Notes: generated by a model from the sequence alone, not told the origin. Numbered from the stretch's first letter, positions 23,192 through 31,993 are shown. The stretch is 64,000 bases of DNA from Mesorhizobium sp. NZP2298 (GCF_013170825.1 NZ_CP033365.1:7272817-7336816); one strand, 5' to 3'. A program made the numbers and translations.

Positions 23192-23493
23192 GCGCGGCAA
23201 ATGATAACCGTCTGCCCTTTAAATCTCTTGACGCGCTCCCGCTATTCGCAACCGACAAAGAGATTGCCGTTGCAGTAGTTGGGCGCACTACGGCAAAGTA
23301 CTGGCTGACCGCGGTCCTGCCGACACTAGAGCGTCGCGGATTCCCGGCTCAGGATCCGCTTCATGCTGGCCGCGCTGTGCCACTGGTACGCAAGTTCTAT
23401 GAGGACTATTTTGGCATTACCGCGGGCTTTGCAATGGCGAAGCCTGGCGGCGAGGAGAAGATATGGCAGCCGAAGAAAAAGCGATCGGCCTAG
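23188..23493 (+). CDS. Probable excisionase (winged-helix recombination directionality factor)
   Basis: A 101-residue basic protein just ahead of the integrase, overlapping it by 31 bp. A helix-turn-helix with P-L-F-A-T-D-K-E-I-A, a W-L...L-P-T-L-E-R-R-G-F-P segment and a C-terminal basic tail matches the small proteins usually found before tyrosine integrases in rhizobial prophages, some of which act as excisionases. The start is GTG at 23188. Whether it directs excision is inferred from position. Confidence 0.6.
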   Translation: MSAANDNRLPFKSLDALPLFATDKEIAVAVVGRTTAKYWLTAVLPTLERRGFPAQDPLHAGRAVPLVRKFYEDYFGITAGFAMAKPGGEEKIWQPKKKRSA

Positions 23494-24731
23494 TGCGTCC
23501 CGACATCGATGCGCCTGGCCTAGTGTGGATTAAACGCCGTGCTGGGCATACTCCGTATTGGCGCCCGCCAGAGTGGTATCTTCCGAACAACGAGAAGGCC
23601 GCGCATATCAACCTGTCGCCGCTAGCCGGCATGCCAGACCAACTAATCGCGCGCTGCCAGTCGTTGCAATCCGAAGCGCTTGCGTGGAAGGCAGGCGTGC
23701 GTGGCCACATAGGCTCATTCGACGGTACGTTCGGCCAGATCATCAAGAAGTACCTCAACGACGAGGACAGCTCGTTTAAGGCGCTGCGGCCTGGCTCGCG
23801 CCACCCCTATGAGTTCTACGCCAAACGCCTTGAATATGAGCTTGGTGAACTGCGCGTTGACGAGGTTAGTGGCGTCGACCTGAAGCGCTGGCACGAACGC
23901 TGGTCTGCTGGCGGCGAAAAGCTTGCCGCATCTAAGATGATGCGTGCCGTGCTGGACGCTGCCATTGCGTTTACAATCATGAGTTCAAAGGCTGGCACGC
24001 CAGAGTTTCGCGCCGCGTCTGAATTGCGCGAGATACTGAAGACGGCAAGCCGCAAGATACCCAATCCGAAGCGCCGCGAGTCGATCGTTACCGCTGACCA
24101 GGTAGTGGCGTTGCGTGCTGCGGCACATGCGGACAACCGACCCGCCTGCGCACTGGTGTACGCAATGGTGTTTGAGACCACGTTGCGCCTGTGGGACGTT
24201 ATCGGCCAGTGGTGGCCAATGGACGCGCCGCTGATAAGCGACGTAGTCATGTCACCACATACCTCCATGCGCGAGGCTAAAAAATGGTTCGGGCTGAGGT
24301 GGGAAGATGTCGGGCCTGACTTGGTGCTACGCTACATGCCGTCCAAGACGAGCGCCAAGACAGGGCTGTCCGTCACCTTCCCGCTGGCTAAGGCGCCAAT
24401 GGTGATGGAAGAGCTTGCGCATTGGCCTGTCGAGAAAAGGACGGGGCCGATGATAGTCGCAGACGGTACTGGCTTGCCGTATTCGTCTAACTACTTCGGT
24501 GAGTTCTGGCGGAAGGACAGAGAGGCTGTCGGCCTGCCTGCGAACATATGGGCGCGCGACTTGCGAGCGTCAGGGATTACGGAAGGCCGCGCCAGCGGGG
24601 CGTCTACAGACGATGCCGCGAAGGTTGCCGGCCATGCGTCGACCAAGACGACGGCCGCCGTGTACGACCGCGCTACGCTCGAGGCGTCAGAGCGATTTGC
24701 GGATGCCAGGACGAAGAAGAGGAACGGGTGA
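23463..24731 (+). CDS. int: Tyrosine site-specific integrase
   Basis: A 422-residue tyrosine recombinase. The catalytic domain has R in TTLRLWD (near 240), A-R-D-L-R-A-S-G at 364-371, His391 in GHAST and the nucleophile Tyr401 (V-Y-D-R). The second catalytic box has D366 where many relatives have His, a frequent variant. An SAM-like core-binding domain precedes it (about 90-200). It inserts and, with a directionality factor, excises the prophage. It lies at the end of the rightward operon, so it may be read from the early promoter. The attachment site cannot be told from one junction. Confidence 0.92.
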   Translation: MAAEEKAIGLVRPDIDAPGLVWIKRRAGHTPYWRPPEWYLPNNEKAAHINLSPLAGMPDQLIARCQSLQSEALAWKAGVRGHIGSFDGTFGQIIKKYLNDEDSSFKALRPGSRHPYEFYAKRLEYELGELRVDEVSGVDLKRWHERWSAGGEKLAASKMMRAVLDAAIAFTIMSSKAGTPEFRAASELREILKTASRKIPNPKRRESIVTADQVVALRAAAHADNRPACALVYAMVFETTLRLWDVIGQWWPMDAPLISDVVMSPHTSMREAKKWFGLRWEDVGPDLVLRYMPSKTSAKTGLSVTFPLAKAPMVMEELAHWPVEKRTGPMIVADGTGLPYSSNYFGEFWRKDREAVGLPANIWARDLRASGITEGRASGASTDDAAKVAGHASTKTTAAVYDRATLEASERFADARTKKRNG

Positions 24732-24760
24732 ATGGAACTACGGCAAACGGAGGAATTGTG

Positions 24761-24967
24761 ATGGCGTACCAAGTGACATGGACTGACAAGAAGACTGGCG
24801 CGTACTGCGAGGCTGAACACAGCGACATCGATGAAGCGTGCCGCGACGCCAACACCAAGAGCAACCTGCACTGCTCTGCTGTTGTCCTAAACGTCAGATG
24901 CGGCGAAGTGGTTGGATCTCTAAACTACAGTTTTGGGCGCAGAGGGGAAGCCGACGGTGACATGTGA
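24761..24967 (+). CDS. Small phage hypothetical protein
   Basis: A 68-residue protein (MAYQVTWTDKKTGAYCEAEH...) with GGAGG seven bases before ATG. A short beta-alpha-beta pattern with four cysteines suggests a compact or metal-bound fold. It overlaps the start of the methyltransferase gene. No family recognised. Confidence 0.62.
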   Translation: MAYQVTWTDKKTGAYCEAEHSDIDEACRDANTKSNLHCSAVVLNVRCGEVVGSLNYSFGRRGEADGDM

Positions 24968-25754
24968 TTTGCTAATTGGCGATAGCGCCAAAGTGCTAGC
25001 GACGTTGCCATCGGATAGTGTCGACCTAACAGTCACCAGCCCGCCTTACGACAATCTGCGCACATATAACGGATTCGCATTCGACTTCGAGGCGATAGCC
25101 AGTGAAATCTATCGCGTGACGGCGGTCGGCGGAGTTGTCGTGTGGAATGTCGGAGACGCCACAGTCAATGGAAGCGAGACCGGAACGTCGTTTCGGCAAG
25201 CGCTGTTCTTCAAGGACGAGTGTGGCTTCAATCTGCACGACACTATGATTTACCGAAAGACAGGTACGGGGGCCTGCGGCAGCAATCTCGCCTACTGGCA
25301 GGCTCACGAATATATGTTCGTTCTGTCAAAAGGGAAGCCGAAGGCTGTCAACCGCATAGCCGATCATAAAAACACAAGCGCTGGCCGGGTAAGCTCGTTT
25401 GGTCGGTTCAATAAGGATGGTGTAAAAAAAGACGCACGACTTCGAGTTAATCCCGAATACTCAATAAGGCAAAATGTTTGGGATATCCACCCTTTTGCAT
25501 CAAACGACAACACGAAGCATCCCGCCAGGTTCCCCGAGCAGCTAGCCCGCGACCACATCGTCTCATGGTCAAATCCTGGCGACACCATCCTAGATCCGTT
25601 TCTCGGAAGCGGGACAACTGGTAAGATGGCCGCGCAACTTGGTCGCAAGTTCATCGGCATCGAAATAAGCGACGAGTATGCAGGCATAGCGCGAGCACGA
25701 ATCGAAGCAGCCAACGACAATCGCGCGCCAGACCTATTCGCAGAGGCTGCATAG
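24957..25754 (+). CDS. DNA N4-cytosine/N6-adenine methyltransferase (TSPPY type)
   Basis: A 265-residue beta-type amino-methyltransferase with the catalytic T-S-P-P-Y near residue 27 and AdoMet motif D-P-F-L-G-S-G-T-T-G near 214, followed by I-G-I-E-I-S-D-E-Y. Ser-Pro-Pro-Tyr is often linked to N4-cytosine enzymes. The GTG start at 24957 has AGAGGGG nine bases ahead; an in-frame TTG at 24933 is an alternative. It lies after the integrase at the end of the rightward operon. Its tail (ANDNRAPDLFAEAA) parallels that of the methyltransferase at 6049. It could protect phage DNA after induction. Confidence 0.85.
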   Translation: MTCDLLIGDSAKVLATLPSDSVDLTVTSPPYDNLRTYNGFAFDFEAIASEIYRVTAVGGVVVWNVGDATVNGSETGTSFRQALFFKDECGFNLHDTMIYRKTGTGACGSNLAYWQAHEYMFVLSKGKPKAVNRIADHKNTSAGRVSSFGRFNKDGVKKDARLRVNPEYSIRQNVWDIHPFASNDNTKHPARFPEQLARDHIVSWSNPGDTILDPFLGSGTTGKMAAQLGRKFIGIEISDEYAGIARARIEAANDNRAPDLFAEAA

Positions 25755-25773
25755 TTATTGCGCAAGCAATAAC
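25754..25773 (+). terminator. Hairpin at the end of the rightward operon
   Basis: GTTATTGC (25754-25761) and GCAATAAC (25766-25773) pair perfectly around a GCAA tetraloop, starting at the last base of the methyltransferase stop. There is no T run behind it. It likely ends or stabilises the long transcript. Confidence 0.55.
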
Positions 25774-25868
25774 CGGCCTGTTCGACCGCAAGCCCTTGAT
25801 ATGATTGAGCCGCGTTATTGAGCGTTACCGGGGTGGTTCTGGGCCACAAAGATAGTTGCAGTTAGGGC

Positions 25869-25898
25869 TTGACGACCTAGGGCTGCTCGCCCTATATA
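25869..25898 (+). promoter_or_regulatory. Promoter with embedded palindrome before the right-edge cassette
   Basis: TTGACG (25869-25874) is followed by a 17-bp spacer and CTATAT (25892-25897), or TATATA with 18 bp. The palindrome TAGGGC-TGCTC-GCCCTA (25878-25894) fills the spacer and touches the -10. It is a good operator candidate. The next gene starts 28 bp downstream of the -10. Confidence 0.6.
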
Positions 25899-25925
25899 TG
25901 GTTCATCGAAACAAGGAGATTCGCC

Positions 25926-26189
25926 ATGAACCAGACTCCAGAAAAGTTCATTGACACAGGCGGCAACGGCTATCCGCAACGCTTTCATTCCGTGAGCACG
26001 CTGCCCCGTACGGCGTTCGACGTTTACTACGATGGCTCTTTTGGCCATTGGATGCCGGAAATCAGGGCGCAGGGGTATCCGCGTGTTCGCCATCTGCCCG
26101 GTGCCACTACGCGGTACGGCGGTTTCGAGACAAAGGCGGCTGCTGAGCGTGCGCTTGACGAATTCTACGGAATGGCGGGTGCGTCATGA
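25926..26189 (+). CDS. Hypothetical protein of the right-edge cassette
   Basis: An 87-residue protein (MNQTPEKFIDTGGNGYPQRF...) with AAGGAG before its ATG. It reads as a compact alpha/beta domain with an aromatic FDVYYDGSFGHWMPEI core, a GGFETKAAAERALDEFY helix at the end and no visible signal peptide. It is the first gene of a cassette with its own promoter and overlaps the next gene by 4 bp. No family recognised. Confidence 0.65.
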   Translation: MNQTPEKFIDTGGNGYPQRFHSVSTLPRTAFDVYYDGSFGHWMPEIRAQGYPRVRHLPGATTRYGGFETKAAAERALDEFYGMAGAS

Positions 26190-26374
26190 AAACGACGCTG
26201 AACATTGAAGAAGCCAAGGCGTATCCATTCCCGCTTGGAATGCACGCCTTGGTGGGCGATGCGCAACGACTTCTCGACTCCAAGTCGATCGACGCCTACG
26301 CCATCAAGAAGAACGGACGCGGCGACAGCGTCATGGGTGTGCGCGTAGGCGATGCGTGGTTCTACTTGGCATGA
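26186..26374 (+). CDS. Small hypothetical protein of the right-edge cassette
   Basis: A 62-residue protein (MKTTLNIEEAKAYPFPLGMH...) of beta-alpha-beta appearance, ending D-A-W-F-Y-L-A. It overlaps both neighbours by four bases. In size and placement between an unknown protein and a DNA-binding protein it could belong to a toxin-antitoxin-like set, but no such family is recognised. Confidence 0.62.
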   Translation: MKTTLNIEEAKAYPFPLGMHALVGDAQRLLDSKSIDAYAIKKNGRGDSVMGVRVGDAWFYLA

Positions 26375-26583
26375 CGCCCGCCGCCTTCAGGGCAACGATT
26401 GAGAACTTAGGGATATCCCAATTAGCCGCAGCGCGGCTATTGGGGATCGATGGCCGCACTTGCCGCCGCTACATTAGGGGCGACTTGGCGGTTCCAGCCA
26501 CGATAGAGCGGCTGATAAAAGCCTACCTAGACGGCTACAGGCCACCTGATTGGCCCAGCACGAAACCGGAACGAAACACGTAA
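26371..26583 (+). CDS. Helix-turn-helix regulator of the right-edge cassette
   Basis: A 70-residue DNA-binding protein. The helix-turn-helix is at residues about 15-40 (GISQLAAARLLGIDGRTCRR). It starts in the stop codon of the previous gene (ATGA), and a longer in-frame reading from 26356 is rejected for that reason. It is the last gene before the host chromosome and may repress the promoter at 25869 through its palindrome. Confidence 0.72.
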   Translation: MTPAAFRATIENLGISQLAAARLLGIDGRTCRRYIRGDLAVPATIERLIKAYLDGYRPPDWPSTKPERNT

Positions 26584-26841
26584 CGCCCCCACGTTCGGAA
26601 TAACGCGGCCATTGATTCTATTAGTTTCCGAGTTAACGCGTTGTTTACCACGTTGAGGGAAATGTGGGCGCGTCGGCTACCCGTGTTTATCCTGTATCGA
26701 ATTTTTCACGGTTTTTCGGAGCGCGGGTGAACCCCCGGGAAGCTTGTCTTCCACCGTGGCATGGAAGCGCGGTCGCCTTCGTTCCGGCAGGGACTTGGGG
26801 AGCCGGCCGCAAGCCGGCCAATCTGAAAGACGGACGCACCG
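26584..26841. other. Prophage-host junction region, non-coding
   Basis: This 258-bp gap must hold or border attR, but no tRNA gene, recognisable core or integrase gene remnant is visible. A short hairpin GCCGGC-CGCAA-GCCGGC (26802-26818) lies in the podJ leader. TTAA-N7-TTTA at 26633-26647 is a one-mismatch match to the CtrA box. Nothing else stands out. Confidence 0.5.
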
Positions 26842-29800
26842 ATGAACAGCAAGCGGTCCTACCTCGATACACTCAACGCCGGCAGGCAGCGCAGGCCGCA
26901 GACCACGCTCGAGCAACTGAACCGCTCGCTGGAGACGCTGGAGCAGCGATTGGGGCAGACCCGCGAGGAGGTGACGGCACGTCCGGCTCCCCGCCAATAC
27001 GGCGCCGACCCACGTTATCCCGCCACGGACCCGCGCTATCCCGCCGCGCAGCCAACCGGCCAGCAGCGCTGGTACGAGGATCCGCAACCGGCACCACGCC
27101 CGCAGAGCCCGGCGCCAGCCCCTTCATTCGAGCAAAATTACCAAGCCATCGCCCGCGACATCGACCGTGTGCGCGGCCAGGAAGACAGTGTCGCCATGGT
27201 CGGCAAGATCGCCGGCGAGTTGCGCGGCATGCGCGAGGAACTGCGCCACCAGATGACGGCAGGCCTGCAGCGAGAATTCGATGCACTGCGCAAGGACATC
27301 GACCGCGCCTTCCAGGCGAACGCCAAGCCCGGCGCAGCGGGCAAGGGCAGCGCCGAACTCGGCGTCGAGTTCGAACGGCTTTCCGGCGCCATCAAGTCGC
27401 TGTCGGAGAAGAGCGACGACAGAAGCGTCAATCTGCTGCGGCTCGAGCTCGAGCAGGTCAAGGCCGCGCTCGACACGCTGGCGCGCGAGGAGAGCGTGCA
27501 GAAGGTCGACCGCCGCTGGGACGAATTCGACCGCCGCTGGGCGGCTTTCGAAGACCGCGTCGACGCCGACCAGCGCAAACGTTCCGACGATCCCGCCCTT
27601 GCGGCGCTGACCGGCCGGCTGGAGCAGATCAGCAACGCCGTCAACAACCTGCCCGAATCGCTGTCGCTGCGCTCGCTCGAGGAAAAGGTCCGTACCCTGG
27701 CCGGCGCTGTCGATCACTTCGCCAGCCAGCAGGACAATCGCGGCGGTGACACGCTTGCCATGATCGACGAGCGGCTGGACGAGATTTCCCGCGCCATCGT
27801 TGCCTCGACCGTCGCGGCACAGGCCAATTCGGTCGACCACGAAGCCTTCGACCGCATCGAGAAGCGCATCGACTCGCTCGCCCGGCAGATCGAGGAAGTG
27901 GCACAGGATCGCCCTGGCGACGCGGTCATGGATCGGCTGGGCACGCTATCGAACCGGGTCGACGAACTTGCCGGCCGCGCCAACCTTCCCGAACAGGCGA
28001 TGGAACGGCTGGCCAAGCAGATCACGCTCATCGCCGACAAGATCGACCAGGCGCCTGCCATGCCCGACGCCGACTATATCTTCCAGGGGCTCGAGCAGCG
28101 CTTCGACGTGCTATCCGGCATGATGGAACGCCGGCAGGGCGACGCCATCGAACAGGGCAACATGCTGTTTCGCGATCTCGAGCGCCGCCTGGACGAGGTT
28201 GCCGACCGGCTCGACCAGCGCTTCGTGCCGCAAGTCGACAGCGCCGGCATCATGGAAGCCATCGACGCACGCTTCACCGCGCTCGCAACGCGCATGGAGA
28301 CGCGCGCGCCCGATCCCGCCGGCGAAGCGGCGATCCGTGGACTGGAAAGCCGGCTCGATGACATTTCCAGCCGGCTCGACGCATCGGCGGCCCAGGTGGC
28401 CGGCATCGACCCGGCGCTGATCCGCAGCCTGGAAGCGCAGGTCGCCGGCCTGTCCGCCCATCTTTCCAGGCCGAGCACCCCACTGCCGGAATTCGAGGAC
28501 ATCAGCCCGCGCCTCGACGAAATCGAGAAGGCGCTGGCCGGCACCCGCGATTCCATCCTCGGCGCCGCACGCGAAGCGGCCGAGAACGCGGTGCGTTCGC
28601 TGGCCGGGTCGAGCGCCAACACGACGGCCGTTTCCGGCCTCGCCCAGGACCTGAAGACGCTGGAAACACTGACGCGGCGTTCCGACGAGCGCAATTCGCG
28701 AACCTTCGAGGCCATCCACGACACATTGCTCAAGATCGTCGACAGGCTTGGTTCGCTGGAGACCAGCGAACCGCCCGAAGCGGTAAGCGAGCTTCTGGAC
28801 ACGCGCCAGGACGAGGCCGTCGGCAAGCGCCGCGCGCGGACCGCCAAGATGGCTGTCGAGGCGCCGTCCCTGGATATCGACGAGCCGACGCCGCTGACCG
28901 GCGACATGGCCGATCTCGATGGCCGCGCCGCCGCCATCTTGCGCAACGAGCACGGTGCGCGTGGCGACCTGGGTACGCGCACGCCCGCGGAAGCCGCCGC
29001 GGCTGCCGCCATCGCGGCCCTCGGGTCCGACACCATCGCCGAGAAGGACCAGCCGACAGGCCGCAAATCGATGTTCGGCGGGCTGGCACGTGCCTTCAAG
29101 GGCAAGAAGGCGGCGGATGTTCCGCCGCTGGCCGGTTCGACGCCGAGCAGCGATATCCCGAGTGTTGATCTCGACGAGCCCCTCGACCCGAAAGTGGCCA
29201 ATCGCCCACTGGAGCCCGGCTCCGGTGCGCCGGACCTCAATGCCATCATGAAGCGGGTGCGCGACGAGCGTGGTCAGCCGGCCAAGCTCAGCGAAAGCGA
29301 CGCCGCGAAATCAGACTTCATCGCCGCCGCACGGCGCGCAGCCCAGGCCGCCGCGGCCGAGGCCGACGCCTTGAAGCGCCAGTCAACGATGAAGGGACCG
29401 GTGAAGGCGCTCAGGATCGGCGACCTGCTCAAGGCGCGGCGCAAGCCGATCCTGATGGCGGCGGCGGCGATCATGCTGGCGCTTGCCGGCCTGCAGCTCG
29501 GCAAGGCGTTTCTCTCGGATCCCGCCCAGGTGGCAGGCAATGACGCGGCACCGATCGTCGACGCGAAACCAGTACAAACGGCGTCCGTCGACACGACGAG
29601 CCAGCCGAAGGCGGAAGTTCAGTCGGCGGCAACGGACAGTGCGCCGGCCCGCGCCGTCAGGCAGGCAGAACCATCCGCGTCCGCGACCAAGGACGACATG
29701 GTGACGCAGACCGCCCTGGCGATGCCGTCAGACATGGATGCAACGGCGGATACAGCGCCGGTTGCGGCGCCCGCGGCTTCGGCCGCCTCTTCCGGCCCGA

Positions 29801-30876
29801 GCGCTGCCGCCTCCGACGCGATGGCTCCGGCACCAGCCGCGCCCGTTGCCGTGACCCCGGATGCGACGGCGTCAGTTCCGACCGCCATCACCGGCGGCGC
29901 GCAAGCGACGGATACCGATGCCCAGCCGGTCGCGGCTGCCCCGACGGCGGTCCATGAGACCACGGCCAAACTCACCACCGGTGCCGTTGCGCCGACGGAT
30001 GCACCGGCAGCCACGACCAAGTTCGACATTCCGGCCGATGCCGGCCCAGCCGCATTGCGCGATGCCGCCGCCAATGGCGACGCCAAGGCGCTGTTCGAGA
30101 TCGGCTCGCGCTACGCCGAGTCGCGCGGCGTCAAGGAAGACATGGCGGCAGCGGCCAAATGGTACGAGAAATCGGCCGAACTCGGTTTCGCGCCGGCCGA
30201 ATACCGCATCGGCAATTTCTACGAAAAAGGCATCGGCGTCGCGCGCGACATCAAGAAGTCGAAGACCTGGTACCAGCTCGCCGCCGAACAGGGCAACGCC
30301 AGCGCCATGCACAATCTGGCCGTGCTGTTCGCCATGGCCGCCGATGGCGTGACCGACAATGAATCGGCCGCGCACTGGTTCCAGGAGGCAGCCGACCTCG
30401 GCGTCAAGGACAGCCAGTTCAATCTCGGCATCCTCGCCGCCAAGGGCGTCGGCATGAAGCAGAACCTCGAGGAATCCTACAAATGGTTCGCGCTCGTCGC
30501 CAAGACGGGCGACAAGGACGCGGCCGCCAAGCGCGACGAGATTGCCAACGCGCTGCGGCCCGAGCAGCTCGAGCGGGCACGCGCCGCGACCGAATTGTGG
30601 AAGGCCAAGCCGCTCAACGCGGCATCCAATTCGGCCGACATTCCCGAGTCCTGGCAAGAGGGTACGCCGCAGACGACCGCCGGCATCGACATGAAGAAGG
30701 CGGTCAAGAACATCCAGCTCATCCTCAACAAGAACGGCTATGACGCCGGCGGCGCCGACGGCGTCATGGGCGACAAGACCAAGAACGCGATCATCGCTTT
30801 CCAGACCGACAACAAGCTGCCGGCGACCGGCGCCGTCGATGAGAAACTGGTCCGGGCGCTGCTGGCGCGCAAATAA
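26842..30876 (+). CDS. podJ: PodJ-like polarity protein
   Basis: A 1344-residue protein with the PodJ domain order. Residues about 20-660 are a long coiled coil with many E-R-L-D-E-I-type repeats. One membrane helix lies near residues 871-890 (MAAAAIMLALAGLQL). An Ala/Pro-rich linker follows, then four SEL1 repeats (about 1070-1240) and a C-terminal peptidoglycan-binding domain (about 1283-1344, YDAGGADGVMGDKTKNAI). In Caulobacter PodJ organises the new pole through its cytoplasmic part and contacts the periplasm through the SEL1/peptidoglycan part. The ATG has no obvious strong Shine-Dalgarno. It is the first host gene right of the prophage. Confidence 0.8.
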   Translation: MNSKRSYLDTLNAGRQRRPQTTLEQLNRSLETLEQRLGQTREEVTARPAPRQYGADPRYPATDPRYPAAQPTGQQRWYEDPQPAPRPQSPAPAPSFEQNYQAIARDIDRVRGQEDSVAMVGKIAGELRGMREELRHQMTAGLQREFDALRKDIDRAFQANAKPGAAGKGSAELGVEFERLSGAIKSLSEKSDDRSVNLLRLELEQVKAALDTLAREESVQKVDRRWDEFDRRWAAFEDRVDADQRKRSDDPALAALTGRLEQISNAVNNLPESLSLRSLEEKVRTLAGAVDHFASQQDNRGGDTLAMIDERLDEISRAIVASTVAAQANSVDHEAFDRIEKRIDSLARQIEEVAQDRPGDAVMDRLGTLSNRVDELAGRANLPEQAMERLAKQITLIADKIDQAPAMPDADYIFQGLEQRFDVLSGMMERRQGDAIEQGNMLFRDLERRLDEVADRLDQRFVPQVDSAGIMEAIDARFTALATRMETRAPDPAGEAAIRGLESRLDDISSRLDASAAQVAGIDPALIRSLEAQVAGLSAHLSRPSTPLPEFEDISPRLDEIEKALAGTRDSILGAAREAAENAVRSLAGSSANTTAVSGLAQDLKTLETLTRRSDERNSRTFEAIHDTLLKIVDRLGSLETSEPPEAVSELLDTRQDEAVGKRRARTAKMAVEAPSLDIDEPTPLTGDMADLDGRAAAILRNEHGARGDLGTRTPAEAAAAAAIAALGSDTIAEKDQPTGRKSMFGGLARAFKGKKAADVPPLAGSTPSSDIPSVDLDEPLDPKVANRPLEPGSGAPDLNAIMKRVRDERGQPAKLSESDAAKSDFIAAARRAAQAAAAEADALKRQSTMKGPVKALRIGDLLKARRKPILMAAAAIMLALAGLQLGKAFLSDPAQVAGNDAAPIVDAKPVQTASVDTTSQPKAEVQSAATDSAPARAVRQAEPSASATKDDMVTQTALAMPSDMDATADTAPVAAPAASAASSGPSAAASDAMAPAPAAPVAVTPDATASVPTAITGGAQATDTDAQPVAAAPTAVHETTAKLTTGAVAPTDAPAATTKFDIPADAGPAALRDAAANGDAKALFEIGSRYAESRGVKEDMAAAAKWYEKSAELGFAPAEYRIGNFYEKGIGVARDIKKSKTWYQLAAEQGNASAMHNLAVLFAMAADGVTDNESAAHWFQEAADLGVKDSQFNLGILAAKGVGMKQNLEESYKWFALVAKTGDKDAAAKRDEIANALRPEQLERARAATELWKAKPLNAASNSADIPESWQEGTPQTTAGIDMKKAVKNIQLILNKNGYDAGGADGVMGDKTKNAIIAFQTDNKLPATGAVDEKLVRALLARK

Positions 30877-30883
30877 CAGAACA

Positions 30884-30903
30884 AGCGTCGTTTCCACGAC
30901 GCT
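30884..30903 (+). terminator. Hairpin after podJ
   Basis: AGCGTCGT (30884-30891) and ACGACGCT (30896-30903) pair around TTCC, eight bases after the podJ stop. It lacks a T run, so termination may be inefficient or Rho-assisted. Confidence 0.5.
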
Positions 30904-31069
30904 ACTGCCATACATTTGCCTGTTAACTGATTGAGATATTTTTTGTTTCGGCGCGGCGACGGGGTTTGACCCCGCCGCCGCGTCGGCGCAAGGAAAAATT
31001 GGCTTTTCGGTGCGAGACTGCTCATAGCGGCTGTATTTCGCCGACAGGCAAACTGATCGAGACTGACGG

Positions 31070-31993
31070 GTGGGCATCTATCTCCCGATTGCGGAAATTT
31101 CCGTCAACGTCTTCGTGCTGCTGGCCATGGGGGCGGCGGTGGGCTTCCTGTCGGGCATGTTCGGCGTCGGTGGCGGGTTCCTCATCACGCCACTCTTGAT
31201 TTTCTACAACATCCCCCCGGCGATCGCGGTTGCCACGGGCGCCAACCAGGTCATCGCCTCTTCAGTCTCCGGCGTGCTTTCTCACATGAAGCGAGGCACG
31301 CTCGACTTCAAGCTGGGCGGCGTGCTTCTGGCCGGCGGCATCGTCGGCTCCACCGCCGGCATCTACGTCTTCGCCTTCCTGCGCCGGCTTGGCCAGCTCG
31401 ACCTGTTCATCTCGCTGCTTTATGTCGTGCTGCTCGGCACGGTCGGCGGACTGATGCTGGTCGAGAGCATCAATGCACTGCGCGCAACACGCAGCGGTGC
31501 CGCCCCGGTGCTGAAGAAATCCGGCCAGCACAACTGGATTCACCGGCTGCCGCTGAAGATGCGCTTCAGGGCGTCGAAGCTGTTCGTCAGCGTCATCCCT
31601 GTGCTTGGCCTTGGCGCCGGCATCGGCTTCCTGTCGTCGATCATGGGCGTCGGCGGCGGCTTCATCATGGTGCCGGCGCTGATCTATCTGCTCAAGGTGC
31701 CGACCAATGTCGTTATCGGCACCTCACTGTTCCAGATCATCTTCACGTCGGCCTATACGACGCTGGTCCATGCCACCACCAACCAGACGGTCGATGTCGT
31801 GCTGGCCTTCCTGTTGATGGCGGGTGGCGTGGCCGGCGCGCAATATGGCGCCAAGGCCGGCCAGAGGCTGCGCGGCGAGCAACTCAGGGCGTTGCTGGCC
31901 TTGCTGGTGCTGGCCGTGGCGATCAGGCTCGCCATCGATCTTTTCGTCACCCCGCCCAATCTCTATTCGCTGTCCAGCGTGGGCCTCAACTGA
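31070..31993 (+). CDS. TauE/SafE family sulfite/organosulfonate exporter
   Basis: A 307-residue inner-membrane protein with about eight predicted helices. The two TSUP repeats are marked by G-V-G-G-G-F (residues about 30 and 195). The family exports sulfite or sulfonate metabolites and other anions; here the nearby soeABC genes make sulfite a plausible substrate, though they are 3.4 kb away. The start is GTG at 31070. It overlaps the TIGR02186 gene by one base, and that pairing is common in alphaproteobacteria. Confidence 0.85.
   Translation: MGIYLPIAEISVNVFVLLAMGAAVGFLSGMFGVGGGFLITPLLIFYNIPPAIAVATGANQVIASSVSGVLSHMKRGTLDFKLGGVLLAGGIVGSTAGIYVFAFLRRLGQLDLFISLLYVVLLGTVGGLMLVESINALRATRSGAAPVLKKSGQHNWIHRLPLKMRFRASKLFVSVIPVLGLGAGIGFLSSIMGVGGGFIMVPALIYLLKVPTNVVIGTSLFQIIFTSAYTTLVHATTNQTVDVVLAFLLMAGGVAGAQYGAKAGQRLRGEQLRALLALLVLAVAIRLAIDLFVTPPNLYSLSSVGLN

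Larger units (their letters stand above)
1..26583. mobile_element. Prophage, early region (left end outside the window)
   Basis: This stretch carries a LexA-like phage repressor between divergent promoters, a leftward replication/recombination operon and a rightward operon that ends in a probable excisionase and a tyrosine integrase. Genes overlap by ATGA-type junctions almost throughout, many encode proteins under 100 residues, and base composition is visibly less GC-rich than the host part beyond 26.8 kb. No capsid, terminase, tail or lysis gene is visible, so the element must continue to the left or be incomplete. The right boundary lies between the last phage-like gene (ends 26583) and the host podJ-like gene (starts 26842). 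No tRNA gene or duplicated att core can be identified because only one junction is in view. Confidence 0.9.

Noticed and set aside
26584..26841. tRNA gene as prophage attachment site
   Set aside because: No cloverleaf, T-loop or CCA-type end can be found on either strand.
29872..31077. Open minus-strand frame of 401 codons across the end of podJ
   Set aside because: It mirrors the GC-rich, strongly biased codons of podJ on the other strand and has no recognisable domain; the plus-strand gene has SEL1 and peptidoglycan-binding domains over the same DNA.
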